Shown here: positions 24,948 to 36,256 of the stretch, one piece after another
How the letters are laid out: each line of letters opens with the position of its first letter
How positions within the stretch are numbered: the first letter of the stretch is position 1
Source of the DNA: Lycorma delicatula
Lineage: Eukaryota; Arthropoda; Insecta; Hemiptera; Fulgoridae
Direction of reading: 5' to 3'
Assembly (NCBI RefSeq): GCF_047948215.1
Contig: NC_134460.1
Coordinates: 151,518,049-151,582,048 of the forward strand
DNA: 64,000 nt
Made by a program: the position numbers and the translations under genes
The notes under the pieces: model-generated
The model's input: only the letters and a program-made list of their open reading frames with translations
What the model was told of the DNA's origin: nothing
Databases searched by the model: none

Positions 24948-25669
24948 TAATTCGCGGGTGGAAGTACTAGCGGCGATAACCGGCACGAAATAAACTAATG
25001 TAATTTCACAGCTTAAGTAGAACAAATTTCGCTTGTACGGTAGGCAGACTGGTGTAGTCGCGAGGCTTAACGCACCAGGCACCGAATCGACCGGACGATT
25101 GAGTTCGACACCCAGCCAGACCGAGTTACTTTTGTACACTTTAAATATTTTTCATTTATTTAATTCTACCGCTCACCTGTGACGTCACAACATAGCAGGC
25201 GACTACAACAGCATTTTTTAGAGTGGGAATGCGATTTTGAAAAAGGTTTTTTTGCAAATACTGTAATTTTTTAATTGTTAACAAATATGGTTAAGAAAAA
25301 GAGGACCTTAATTACGCAAAATCTCGAGATACTGAGAGTGACCTTGGTCAACAGCCTCACCCCCTTGATCTTTTAAGTTGAAAATTTAACAGCATTAATG
25401 CCCCTATATATAGACGTAATCTAACCGAGTTTGGTCAAAATCAGTCCAATAGTTCTGGAGATATAAGGTGATTTAGAGGCCAACACCGAACTCATACGAA
25501 CCAACATACGAACATTAACATCCGGAAAATTTTCATCCGAATTTTTGAGTTCCTTAGGTGTCAAAACGTCAAGATCCGGTGAAAACCGCATATGCCCAAA
25601 TTGGACCGATTATAAAACTTTCCCTTGTAAAGCTATAGCCCTACTATAATGCTATCTAGACAGGAAAGC
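24948..25669 (+). repeat. dispersed repeat family B, copy 3 (5'-shortened)
   Basis: It starts within the family at TAATTCGCGGGTGG, then TACTAGCGGCGATAACCGGC, B-box-like GAGTTCGACACC near 25101-25112, CACCTGTGACGTCACAA, GAGTTCCTTAGGTGTCAAAA, ending in the ACTTTCCC...CAGGAAAG end. It lacks the first 170 or so bases seen in copies 1, 2 and 4. Confidence 0.75.
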
Positions 25670-25892
25670 TAAATTACCGAGAAATTTAGAGTACCTCCTT
25701 GAAGATATCTGTTACTGTAGTTTGATTTCATATCAACGTAAACTGTACTTACACGTTGTGGCTTTTACTGCAAGATTATATTTGGGAATAACTAAACCTT
25801 TTATCACCAGTTAATAGACAAATAATGTTTTTTACTTTATATTAATTTCCACTTTATATAATATAAGTATGCACGCACGTACTGCTTAATAT

Positions 25893-26214
25893 AACGTGAG
25901 GGTTATGTTTACAAAATTTTGGGAAAAATTGATCCCTTAAAAGCCCGTTTTGAAGATGTTGACCACAAAATTTTACCAAAAGATTGCCCTATATACACGA
26001 GTCTCTGTATTAATTTCATAAAAAACCGTTTGTCCTGTCAAAAATTATTAAATATCCAGTACGCCTACATACGTACCAACGTACATTACCCGCTACTTCG
26101 TTTTGGGTTTCCTGAGTCATGAAATACAAACCGTACCCCATTTTTTGACCGATTATCATACTTTCCTTCTTGCAGCATAGCTCTAGGGTCTAGAGCTATA
26201 TTGCCACGAAAGTA
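25893..26214 (+). repeat. dispersed repeat family C, copy 2
   Basis: Collinear with 12255-12607: GAGGGTTATGTTTACAAA, AAAATTTTACC, CCCCATTTTTTGACCGATTA, CTTTCCTTCTTGCAGCATAG and a closing CGAAAGTA. As at 12 kb, it lies close to a family B copy, here on its 3' side. Confidence 0.65.
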
Positions 26215-27789
26215 AAAATACTGCCGTAAATTTATGTGATCCTTCCGCATAAAAACTTAGTTGAATTTTTTTTGAATAATTTTTAATTAAATTTACAGTT
26301 AAATTTAGCGGATCTGAAAAAAAAGTTGCATGGCAATTGAAAGAGAAACTCGGAAATGACCTTGATTTTCTACAACAAGAATAACTTATTGCATTGGAAT
26401 GTATAATTTACGTCATTATTATGTAACTAAAACCTAATAGATTTCGTAATGTATCATTTTTTTCTTAAAATAACTGTAACAATTCTATTCATATAAAGAT
26501 TTTTAATTAAAAAAAAAATTAACATAATTATGTGACTTATATAGGGCATTGGCATTTATAAGCGAGTTTTAATGTTACGTTATACTTTTCCTTTCCTTTT
26601 ACCATAAAAGCGGATTAAAATTCTTAACCTTGTTACTGGAATGTGCCAATGTATTATCTGTTACTAGTCGAGTGTAAACATCAGACTAGCATACTTAATG
26701 TGCAATAACCATTATTTAAAATAAAACTAACATAAATCAAACAAACGGTAGGATATAAAAGTACAAAGATGTCCTTTCTGGTCAATAAGTTAACATATAT
26801 CTTTCAAGTAATTATAAACAAGTTTATCTAATATTAATTTATTATTTTTATATGGGTTTAATGGAGAAAAAATAGAATCAGGAAATTGATAACTTTAGCC
26901 TCAGATCATCACTAATCATAAGATGGCGTTATTGGAGTTTTATACACCGGTTTCGCATCAATCCAAAGAAAACTGTTCATAATGTAACCAGAGGTTACAG
27001 ATTTTAAAATACAAGTCGCATAATAAAATTTTATACAAATATCTTTCTTTACAGAACTTCTGTCCTGTTTTTAATATACACATAAATTATAAATTACTGA
27101 CTGCACTTAAGTACTGTATCGGGCAGACCGGACGAACGTTAATGTACTAATACAAGCAAAAAAACGAGTAAGCTAACACAGGAAACAAATTTAAATTATG
27201 CAGATTACTTCACAGAAATTGGACATATTACAAAATATATAACCAGCAAAATATATTTTACTCATAGCACTAAAACCCATGAACTCAAAACAAGTAAAAA
27301 CTATAAAATTTATTGTCACACTGGATTAAAGGAATAAAAGAGAGCAGTAAAAACTGAAAAAAATATAAAACAGATACATCAAATACACTATTTGACCATT
27401 TCAAAATCAGTGCCATTAAAATCAAGTCGTTATAATCACAAATAATGAAGGAACTACACAATAATTCTGGAAACATATTTTCAAATATTTAAATAATTGG
27501 ATGTGTTAAAAATAAACTTTTATATTTACAATGAGCCATAACCAAACAAGTTGTAAGCGATCTATCATAATACACAAGTATTTTCTGAAGTTTGATTTCC
27601 TATTTTTAAAATAATAAAAAGCATCTCATGCCGGAATTACTAAAGAAAAAAAAGAGGAGTGAAGTAGTATTCCTTGACCTTCTTCACCGAAACAAAGGTG
27701 TTGTTGCATATCGAGATGTCACGCCCAATTTGATCTAATTTACACGGCGACTCCCCTTTCTTGTGTTCATCATCAATCTCATCACCGTA
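26215..27789. other. AT-rich stretch without recognised gene
   Basis: No coding region or classified repeat recognised. The short minus-strand frame at 27285-27476 is AT-rich chance sequence. Confidence 0.55.
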
Positions 27790-28107
27790 GAACATGCTAC
27801 ACACCTCCCTTTCCTTTTGCCGTTTAGCCTCCAGTAACTACCGTTTAGATAATACTTCAGAGGATGAATGAGGATGATATGTATGAGTGTAAATGAAGTG
27901 TAGTCTTGTACATTCTCAGTTCGACCATTCTTGAGATGTACGGTTAATTGAAACCCAACCACCAAAGAACACCGGTATCCACGATCTAGTATTCAAATCT
28001 CTGTAAAAATAATAATTGGCTTTACTAGGACTTGAACGCTGTAACTCTCGATTTCCAAATCAGCTAATTTGGGAAGACGCGTTAACCACTAGACCAACCC
28101 GGTGGGT
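27790..28107 (-). repeat. tRNA-like SINE family D, copy 2 (best preserved)
   Basis: Minus strand: ACCGGGTTGGTCTAGTGGTT (A box) near 28100, a CAAGTCC-type B box near 28025-28035, then TGGATACCGGTGTTCTTTG, TGGTTGGGTTTCAATTAACC and TACAAGACTACACTTCATTT, ending near 27790-27830. The head looks like a tRNA with a second stem. The element abuts the hAT relic that starts at about 28140. Confidence 0.8.
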
Positions 28108-28139
28108 TATATTAAATTATTAATTAAACTACATCTAAC

Positions 28140-29987
28140 GCATCAAAATTTAATGCGAGGGTTGTTTATTGGTACAAAGATTCTCAAATCTTGGGGGCAT
28201 TATGGAGAGTGCCACTAGTAACTCTTTTTCGACTATTAACCTGGTTCGATCTTTGGTTTTCGTTGCAACCAGTACCAAAAAGCCCGTTTCACATAAATAA
28301 GACATTACAAACGGTAAAAGAACTTACATCGCATTTGTATATGCTTACATTGCAATACAAAGATTCATACTCTCCACTATGATTCATCCAAAACTGAATT
28401 ACGGTTTCATTTTGAAACTTTTGTTTCAGTGAGCTATCGTATGATAATTCGATCGATTTTTTTTTCGATGGCTTTCGACAAAAATTCGTTTTCTTCATTG
28501 TCGATAAATGGATTCTGTATCCACAAAACCTTTGAGAAATTAAGATCTTTGAAACAATTTGAGAAATGCAGCACTAAACCGTCCAAGTGTTCGATAAAAA
28601 GATTTTTATTTGCTTCAATATTGGCTGTAGACCAAAAATTTTTTGAAAGTGAAAACATATCCAACTCGTTCTTTTGTAAATTTGATTTTCATAACTTCAG
28701 CTTTTCAATAAAAGTTTTTACTTTGTCTTTTTGGACAGGGAGTTGCATTTGTGGTCCCTGCATTGATTTCTTTAAACCGCTGAATTTTCAAAAAATTTCA
28801 ACCAAATAGGCAAGTTCAATAATAAAATTATCGTTCGTCCACAAATGTGCCTCTTCTTGGTGGTTTTCTTCAAGAAAGGTTGCTATTTCTTCTTTGATCT
28901 CAAACGAAATAGCCAGCAAAATTTCACAATAATACAGAAGTGAGGTATGACTTCCATGTTAACACACAGCTTTGCAAACAGCCTAGCTCTCAAAGGAATT
29001 TTCTTAATGTAGTTTATAATTTTTATAACTTTCGTAAAAATGTTGTTCAGTTCCTCGCTTATATTTTTTGACACTAAAGCTGCTTTGAGAAGTATACAGT
29101 GCGTCCAGATGCTTTCTTTTTGACCGATCCTTGAAAACCTGCTTTATGTCCGGATATTGAGTGAACTCTGTCGGTGCACAGTCCGATGCAATTATTCTAC
29201 GACGTTATGTCTGTTCCTTAAAAAAAAAATTGTTTATTATATTAAATATCTCGATGAATGTAGTTTTTCCAGGAATGGGTTTGCAAAATAATATATCTTC
29301 TAATATATTATTTTCCACAACATATCGAAAGCATGCAATTAAATGGACATCTTTAACTATATCAGCTGCCTCATCTACTTGAATTGAGAATTTCGAAGTA
29401 CGCAGTCCAGAAACTAATTGATCGTAAATATATCTTCAGATATATCATCGATTATCTTTCCGACTGTACTATCTGCAAGCGGAATTTGTCGCAATTGTTT
29501 TGTATACGATTCGCCGTACATTATACGAATCATATTAATAGCTCTGGTAAAATTAGGGTTTCTCCTACTGTATATGGTTTCTTACATTTCGCGATTCGGT
29601 AAGAGACATGGTATGAAGCAAATAATGCATTTGGTATAACTGAAAGTATTTTTTTAAACGTTTGTTTCTGAATTTTTATCTCGTCCATTTTCTTTGAAAA
29701 AATTCTATGGGCTTTCCAACGTATTCAGAATGTACAGTTTCACGATGCTGTTTTAATTTCACTGGTTTCATACTATCTGAATCTAAAACTTTCGAACATA
29801 AAAAACAATTTTTTTTTTCCAAGCTATCTATAATAATACTTATGAATCCTAGCGATAAATACGATGAACTGTATTGTCTTTTCTTGGAAGTTTTACCTCC
29901 GTTTTTGCTTTTATTCCCATTTTTATCAGCATCAGTATCTTCGTTATTGTCGACGTTTCTCTTGTAACAACTAAGAAATTTATCCAT
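28140..29987 (-). pseudogene. hAT-family transposase relic with BED-type finger (ZBED5-like)
   Basis: Minus strand, frames read from 29987 down. The N-terminal frame 29676-29987 (103 residues) has SSYLSLGF, then the BED-type finger: C61-x2-C64 and H81-x4-H86, then KPIEFFQRK. Further down are AKCKKPYTVGETLILP, IPLADSTVGKIIDDISEDI, a D-containing QVDEAADIVKDVHLIACFRY, then KIINYIKKIPLRARLFAKLC (near 28960-29020) and finally LSYDSSLKQKFQNETVIQFW. This order is that of ZBED5/FAM200-like hAT transposases. Many stops and frameshifts break it, so it is a dead copy. No 8-bp duplication or hAT terminal repeat was found. A domesticated host gene is unlikely given the decay. Confidence 0.8.
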
Positions 29988-30480
29988 TCGTCTAAAAAAT
30001 ATTTTATTAATATAATTTAAAATAAATAATAATTCATTATAATTATAAAAATTAACTAACGATTATTTTTAGAAAGAAATCACGATAAAAACTATACACT
30101 CTCCGCCAATAAGCTTCAGTTCACACTTTAGTGACATTTAAATTTGAGATTATTGTTTCATGCAACTAGCGGTCTTTTTTTGCATTACAGAAACAGAGCG
30201 TTTGCAAAGGCGCCATTTTTTTAATTTTCCGCTCCGGATATTTTTTTAATAAGAATTAAATTAATGCATAAAAATGTAAGAAAATTAAAATAAACATTAC
30301 GTCACTGAATTTGTATTTTTACGTTACAATATGAAGTTTATTTATACATATTACGGTATGAAAATTAATTTTTATTAAACATTATGGCTCCTCCCCTGAC
30401 AACAGTCCCCTGGCAGCCGCGTCACCCACGTTGGAAACCGCTGCCGTAGAGTGTATGTATGGCATAGTTGTTTATTCAAA
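29988..30480. other. no recognised feature
   Basis: AT-rich DNA right of the hAT start, possibly its 5' flank. A GC-richer patch lies at 30385-30450. No gene seen. Confidence 0.45.
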
Positions 30481-31229
30481 GCGTTCGGGAAGTTTCTGTG
30501 CACTGGAATTATGGAAATAATAATAAAACTTTGTTAATTATTACTTTTGATTTATTTACTATGTAGAAACGGATATTATAATAACTGGAATAGTTTATAA
30601 AAGTTGTTGAAAATGACTTCTTCCAACATCAATATAACACTGCACACGTTTCAATTTGTTTTCAAAAACATTAACTAACTGATACTCTGGAACATTGCGT
30701 ACGTATGCTGTTATTGTGGTGTTTATTTCCTCAGTCGTGCTTGGTTTGTTACGATATACTGCTTGTTTCGCTGTTCCCCGTAGAAAGTAATACTATTAAG
30801 TAGAAAGTAGAAAGGAATACTAATTCTGGAAAGTGCTAACTTACGCATCGACTTTGATGGACTTTCGGCCATAGCAACCGAAATATCAGGTCTGTTCGTT
30901 TAGTTTAGGTGGTCTTCCGCTTGATCAGTGTCTTTGAATCTGTTGCCCGAAATTGTTCGATAAGAGAGTTTGAATTGCATTGCGGGGAAAAACAGGAGTA
31001 TTTGGAAACTACATAAAATTTGTGCTTCTCTAAACCCGTATATTTGTCACCTTTACGAAAGAAGTATTCAAGGAGAAATGCGTTCCTCTACCGAAAGAAC
31101 CATTTCGTTTCTCGCAACCGTTGATTCCAATAAACGAAACAAAGCACGTTCAATCACAACTCAACAACTGAGGTCTTGATTTATTACTGAGCAACGCCCA
31201 ACGAACACACAGTGCAACCAACCGAAAGA
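30481..31229 (-). mobile_element. internally deleted mariner-like element, same family as 50688-52024
   Basis: The end near 30481-30505 (GCGTTCGGGAAGTTTCTGTG) matches the end of the 51-kb element. On the minus strand the C-terminal coding tail is present (NVFENKLKRVQCYIDVGRSH-like, 30590-30700). So is the N-terminal part (30960-31170: a frame equivalent to ERISP-YFFRKGDKYTGLEKH). The middle, with the catalytic core, is missing around 30780-30810. Frameshifted and non-functional. A deletion derivative that may have moved with a full-length relative. Confidence 0.7.
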
Positions 31230-31241
31230 ACAAAATGCACC

Positions 31242-31680
31242 TTTTTTTTTTTTTTTTTTTTCTCTCTCAGCTCCCCTGGGCCGGACCGACTTGTTGGTAT
31301 TACGCCGCCCAGGGGAGTGTCTTTAAACTCAAATAGGCCTCCCCACCTACCGGCAAGGCAGGTCAGCCTACCGGTTAGCTCTTTTTGAGAGTTCTTTATT
31401 AATATTGCCTTATTGGACACCACGCCAGACCCAGTTCGCCGCGACGCGGCGCCGGGTCCCTTCAGTATTCAGTGTGCTGTTGCCTGACTGTTACCCGTGG
31501 AGTCCTTGGTGGCTCATCAGTGCCAACACACCGCAGCATGCTGGACCTCACCAGCAAGGCTGTCCTGATAAATCTCATAAATCTAATGCATTTTATACAC
31601 TGTTTCCACTTCATAGTCGAGATTTCGGAGTTATTATCCCAAATAGAAAAATACGAGACAGACAGAGAGAGCGCACGCAC
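31242..31680 (-). mobile_element. LINE 3' end, minus strand, with poly(A)
   Basis: A T20-like run at about 31242-31260 is a poly(A) tail on the minus strand. Reading away from it on the minus strand gives CTCTCAGCTCCCCTGGGCC (complement) and a GC-rich 3' UTR with CCGGTAGG-type repeats. It sits directly against the end of the mariner-like copy. No ORF2 piece could be recognised, and its 5' limit is uncertain. Confidence 0.5.
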
Positions 31681-31681
31681 G

Positions 31682-31683
<2 letters not shown>

Positions 31684-31732
<49 letters not shown>
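31684..31732. repeat. (AT)n microsatellite
   Basis: About 48 bp of pure AT/TA dinucleotide repeat, preceded by an (AC/AG)-rich run. It generates the Ile-Tyr-rich frames on both strands, which are not genes. Confidence 0.95.
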
Positions 31733-31738
<6 letters not shown>

Positions 31739-32340
31739 GAATTATTCATTCCGACAAGAAGGTTAACAAGAAGACTAGAGAGGCAGACATGAAAACAAAT
31801 ATCCAAATCATCCCAAATCCATACTCCTACCGACTGAGATAACTCTGGGGCGCAACGCCTCAGAGCAATCCTTCCAATCACATTTTCATTAATTCAAACC
31901 AAATTAAATTGAATTGAATCAAAATAAATGATAAAGTGTAACCCCAAAAATCGCCTCCGACGTGCTTTCATTAAGAGAGGACGCCCCCTTAAATGAATGA
32001 TTTCAGCCCCCTCTAGGCTGAAATGAGCGCGTCGTTCCATTTCGTCGTTCCAAGCTTATTAGCACATCGTTCCGTCGGGCCCCTACGGACAAACCCTCCA
32101 TCGGATCGGAACGCAATCCAAACTTCACAAAACAAATAAACGTCAGCCACTATTAATAACCGTGAGTCCATTAGAATCACCCGGCAGCAAAGGACACGAG
32201 TCCGTATACTGCGAAACGTAGGAGGGTATTGCACCCTCCGACATCCTTGCGTTCCGTTCCGTTCATTCCGACCCCTGCATTTAATTTCTCGATGATTCCA
32301 GCGACCAAAAGAGTAAAATAGCGATTTTTGATGGCACAAT
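31733..32340. other. GC-richer unclassified segment
   Basis: Positions 31830-32300 are more GC-rich than the surroundings, with CGGCAGCAAAGGACACGAG and CCTCCGACATCCTTGCG. Composition suggests transposon sequence, but no motif identifies it. The minus-strand frame at 32013-32339 shows no known domain. Confidence 0.4.
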
Positions 32341-33010
32341 ATCTTCTCGTTTATTATATTACTCGTGTATACTATGCTAATGACTGACGGTAAAGTAAAA
32401 AAAAAAATTGAAATAAAAGTACACAGATTAAATATCTAATAATCAATCATTTCTCAATAGCCATCTTCCAATTCGGGCGTTTTCGTACGAACGGTTTACC
32501 AGTTATCCACCATTTTTTGGTAATATCTCTTTTCAGACTGAAATAATTATTTTTACTTATTTTACTTTAAACGATGTTCTTACAGATTGCTTCGCTACAG
32601 AATCCCTTCTCACCACGTTTTTCTGGGTCTACCCTCTTCCTTCTTGTCCAGAAAAATAATCTAACACCCTTTTCGGCCAACTCTCCTCATTAATCCGTTG
32701 AACACATCCATAAAAAATAATGTTTTTCTTTAATTCTTTTAATTGTGGAAGTTGTCCTTTTTACCCAGTTTTTAATTATCTCATATTTTATTCGGTCCAA
32801 TTTTGAAAGTCAGCACGCTCTACGGAATACTTCCATTTCCAAAAGCTCCCTATTCCTTTTGCTCAGCTGCCAGCACTGAGCCATAAGTAACAGTAAGTTC
32901 AACTACCATATTAAACATCTGTTTAGTTCCAACTTTTATTTTTAATGACCAGAGTAAGTTATTAAATTTCCAAATTGCCCTTCTCCCTCGACCAATCCTA
33001 GCTTTATAAA
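32341..33010 (-). pseudogene. LINE ORF2 C-terminal remnant and 3' UTR, minus strand
   Basis: Minus strand from 32900 down: LTYGSECWQLSKRNRELLEM can be read with frameshifts, then RRACRLSKLDRIKYEII, then KRVDPEKRGEKGF, the usual order at the end of endonuclease-reverse transcriptase LINEs. The 3' UTR (32440-32530) recurs at 54630-54725. The frame is broken by several shifts. Confidence 0.65.
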
Positions 33011-33390
33011 TAAGAAAAAAGCATCGCTAGATTCCTCTTGATAAGCTTTAATAAGAATATTTCCAATCTAAAATAATTAAAAATAACCATTACTTTTATA
33101 TAAAGATGTAACGAAATATCTCGAACCTGTTTCGTAAATATATATTTAATTTACAAACCGTTCAGTTTATACTGCTTTTTCCGAAGGTGATACTGTTCTC
33201 TATAAAGTCAGTCCTTGTTGTTAACAGAAAGGCGATATCACAGTGTTGAATATAATCTCTTAATTCAATGGACTTGGAACAGTATTCGTATGCAAGATTA
33301 GATTCGGCTCGATGAAAAAAAGCAAACTGAAACAGATTCAATCTTCTTTTTTTAATGAGACATTTTTAATAGGATCGTTATCATTTTTTA
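33011..33390. other. no recognised feature
   Basis: AT-rich spacer before a MITE-like element. Nothing supported. Confidence 0.5.
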
Positions 33391-34055
33391 ACTTCCTTGT
33401 ACGAAGTAAAAAAAGTATTGTGATCGCGAAAAATTTCTGTTTTTAGATTTCAACCGAAATATCCATTTTGATCAGTTTCGGGGTGACGTCTGTACATACG
33501 TATATGCCTCGCAAACTCAAAAACGATTAGTCGTAAGATGTTGATATTTTGGATGCAGCACTGGTGTTACGTCTAGTTGTGCACCTTCCCTTTTCATTGC
33601 AATCGACTGGAACAAAAGTGTTGTAAAAAGCCCAAAATCAATAACAAAATTGGATTTTGGACTTTTTCTAACTGCAGTAATAAGCGCTCATTAAGATCTT
33701 TTCAACAATATATCATAAGCGGTACTTATTTTCATTGGTTCCGGAGTTACAGCCAAATAACATTTCAATTAACGAAATATTTGGGATCTTACAAGGGGAA
33801 GGCACGTCGGAAAGATTTCATCTTTTAATTTTTTTTATAATTTAAATATATTGATTCATTAATAATTATTAACCTCTGATTGTAAAATAATTTTTACGAT
33901 AAATAGTAATGCAATACTAAAAAAAAAAATAAAAATATGAAAAATATCAGAAGTTATTAATCAAATAAAATTTTATGTACTTTCATTTTTTTTTTTAAAT
34001 GTGTATATGTAATTTAATAGACGTACAAGGAAGTCATGTGGTGACCACATCAGAT
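33391..34055 (+). mobile_element. MITE-like family A, copy 2 (cleanest)
   Basis: Left TIR ACTTCCTTGTACG at 33391-33403, right TIR CGTACAAGGAAGT at 34022-34034, followed by the palindrome ATGTGGTGACCACAT. About 665 bp including that palindrome, with no transposase frame. The frame at 33577-33828 is not conserved in the other copies. It lies about 200 bp upstream of a lipase exon, so within the gene if the 5' exons lie further upstream. Confidence 0.8.
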
Positions 34056-34258
34056 ATTTTTAAATGAATGCCATTTTTTTCGGGAGTAACAGGATCTTAA
34101 CAGTAATGTTGTTATGGCTCCTGATCTAATCAGTAGGCGGCCTTAGACTTGAAAAATCTAAAAAAAAGTTGTTAAAAACGTAATTATTAATAAATAGATT
34201 ATGTTATTACAATGATTTTATTTTTTAATTTATTTATGTATTTGTTTTTTTTTTACAG

Positions 34259-34401
34259 GAAAGATCCAAATCTTGATTCTGATTTTAAGGACGTAACAGA
34301 AAATTTCGAAAATGATTTAAATTTTAATTTACCTTTAGTCATTATTTTACACGGATTTATGGGATCACCTCACGCACAATCTACTCAATTAATAATTCAA
34401 G
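34259..34401 (+). CDS. pancreatic-type lipase / phospholipase A1-like gene, internal exon (start of alpha/beta-hydrolase fold)
   Basis: A 143-nt exon after a strong acceptor (T-rich tract, TTTTTTTTACAG) and before the donor CAAG/GTAAAA. It encodes about 47 residues: KDPNLDSDFKDVTENF, then LPLVIILHGFMGSP. The HGF motif lies in the loop after the central strand that helps form the oxyanion hole in pancreatic-type lipases. The first base completes a split codon from an unseen upstream exon, and the last G starts a codon finished at 57787 (phase 1). The apparent hydrophobic start in the open frame upstream of the exon is intron translation. The N-terminal exon(s) with signal peptide were not found and probably lie outside the window. 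Confidence 0.88.
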
Positions 34402-34566
34402 GTAAAATAACAAATTAATTAATTTTGTAATTTTTTCTATTTAAAGATGAATTAAAAATCAAGTTGACTTTAAAAGCGAGAATTTTCTACCAGAAATTTT
34501 TAGACAAATTTAATTTAACAGACAATCGAAAATTTCGACCAAATTTTTTTTCCTTGATATCGCCAC

Positions 34567-34701
34567 ATAAGCCTGAAGCTTGTGAGTGGTGATATGGAAA
34601 TTGAATTTTGTAGCGTATGAAAAATGCCATGCCTGACCGGGATCAAACCCGGGACCTCCGGATGAAATGCCGAGAGGCTGCCACTCGCGCCACGGAGGTC
34701 T
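34567..34701 (-). repeat. tRNA-Glu-like SINE E, copy 4 (best preserved)
   Basis: Minus strand: GACCTCCGTGGCGCGAGTGG with the A box, an anticodon-loop-like ATTTCA, B box GGGTTTGATCC, then CAGGCATGGC, TTTTCATACGCTAC and a tail ending AAGCTTCAGG. The complete plan of the family is visible in this copy. It lies 165 bp downstream of the lipase exon. Confidence 0.85.
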
Positions 34702-34881
34702 GTTAGTTTATTAATCTACCAAGCAGATTGTATTAAACTACTTATTTATTATCTCTTTGCAAAAAAAAATCAAAGTTAATGTTTCACTTCAATATCATTG
34801 TATTAAATTTTCCTTAGTCGTTAATTTTTTTTATAATAATACAATTATTATTAGAAATTGCGTAAAACAAAATTTCTATCT

Positions 34882-34930
34882 CACCCACCGGGTTAGTCTA
34901 GAGGTAAATTCGTCGTCGTAAATCAGCTGA
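34882..34930 (+). repeat. SINE D head fragment
   Basis: CACCCACCGGGTTAGTCTAG followed by AGGTAAATTCGTCGTCG and AATCAGCTGA, the tRNA-like head of family D. The sequence diverges immediately after. Confidence 0.6.
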
Positions 34931-36256
34931 GAATCATACGAGAAACAAACTAGTTTTCCAATAACGAAATTAAAATCTAAACAAAGAATATTTCAGAAGA
35001 AATTCAAAAGAGTCCAAACATTTTAACATTTAGGTGAAATAATTATCACAAATATTTTAGAAAAAGAAGGAATAAAAACCAGAACACAACAAATGGAAGT
35101 CGCTTATCATCCTACTAGAAACTTCAATAAAAAATCTTCTCCGAAAAAGCAAAATTAAGATATTATAAAATCGTAATTTTATCGGACGACCTCCAGAATT
35201 TCTCAGGAAAATCTAGTAAAATATTATGATGATAATATTATGATTTTTCTTATTATTTTAATTCTCATGGAAATGAGACAAGTAGTAGTAAATATTATAT
35301 TTACTATAAAGCGGTATTATCCTATACTATCCCGCCTTATATATTTACTATAAATTCAAAGTTTTAAATTGACGAAAAATATTGAAATAACATTCATCGA
35401 TTTAAATTTTAATTATTATCATTAAAATTTGTTTTTAACTTTTTTCTAATATTTTTCTATACGCGTACATATTTAAATATTTTAACGAATACAAGAACGG
35501 TAGATAAGATCAGCATCTAATAGATTACACCAAGTTGATTTTAAATGTTGCGAATTAACGACAGAATTATAAATATACAGACAGAAATATAATTATATGC
35601 GGACAGAATTATAAATATTTTTTAAATAGCTTACGAGTAAACTTGTTGAAAAAACTAAAGATTAGCTTTGAAAAAAAGGAATAAATTAATAAATACAAAT
35701 ATTTAAAGATTTATTGCTTAAAATGCAAAAAATATATAAAATAGTGTGTGTATGTGCGCGCGCGCGTGAAAATAAAAACGATGAAAAAATTTAAAATAAA
35801 ATAGCTACATAAATAAAAAAAGCAAAGCCTAGCTAGAGTAATAAAATTATAGAAATGTATATACATATGTACATATTACATTAGTATAAAGAAATAATAT
35901 CTTTGTATTATTGACAGTTTCAGTTTTATAAAAGCGAATAATAATTACTATATACCTTTTAAAGAATTTTAATGTTGCAGTAATAGATATATGACTTGTC
36001 AAAAACACTCGGTCTTTTCAATAAAATTCTCTCACAGATTATATAATAAAATATTATTTCCCAATAACTTAATTTCCGTTCTATTAAAAAGATCTTTTTT
36101 ATTTATTTATTATTATTATTTTGTTCAGATCTTATTTTTAGAAAAATATTAAAACACAAGCTGTCCTAAATTGTTTATGATATCATTTGTTTATAATCTA
36201 TTTTTTATGTATATAAAAGAACATGACCTGACTGATTCATCAACGCCCAGCAACAA
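34931..36256. other. AT-rich intronic DNA, no recognised feature
   Basis: Repeated short blocks (GACAGAATTATAAATA occurs twice near 35560-35620) and a GCGCGCGCG run at about 35757-35766. No coding or repeat-family match. Confidence 0.5.

Noticed and set aside
27990..28107. tRNA gene on the minus strand
   Set aside because: It belongs to dispersed SINE family D with conserved non-tRNA sequence following it.
28429..28809. Plus-strand 126-residue frame
   Set aside because: It is the shadow of the minus-strand hAT transposase relic.
31405..31881. Open frames on both strands with Ile-Tyr repeats
   Set aside because: They arise from translating the (AT)n microsatellite and its flanks.
34212..34258. 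Start codon and hydrophobic leader (signal peptide) for the lipase
   Set aside because: The leader is translated T-rich intron sequence ending in a strong acceptor TTTACAG. A Phe-rich translation of a pyrimidine tract is expected by chance.
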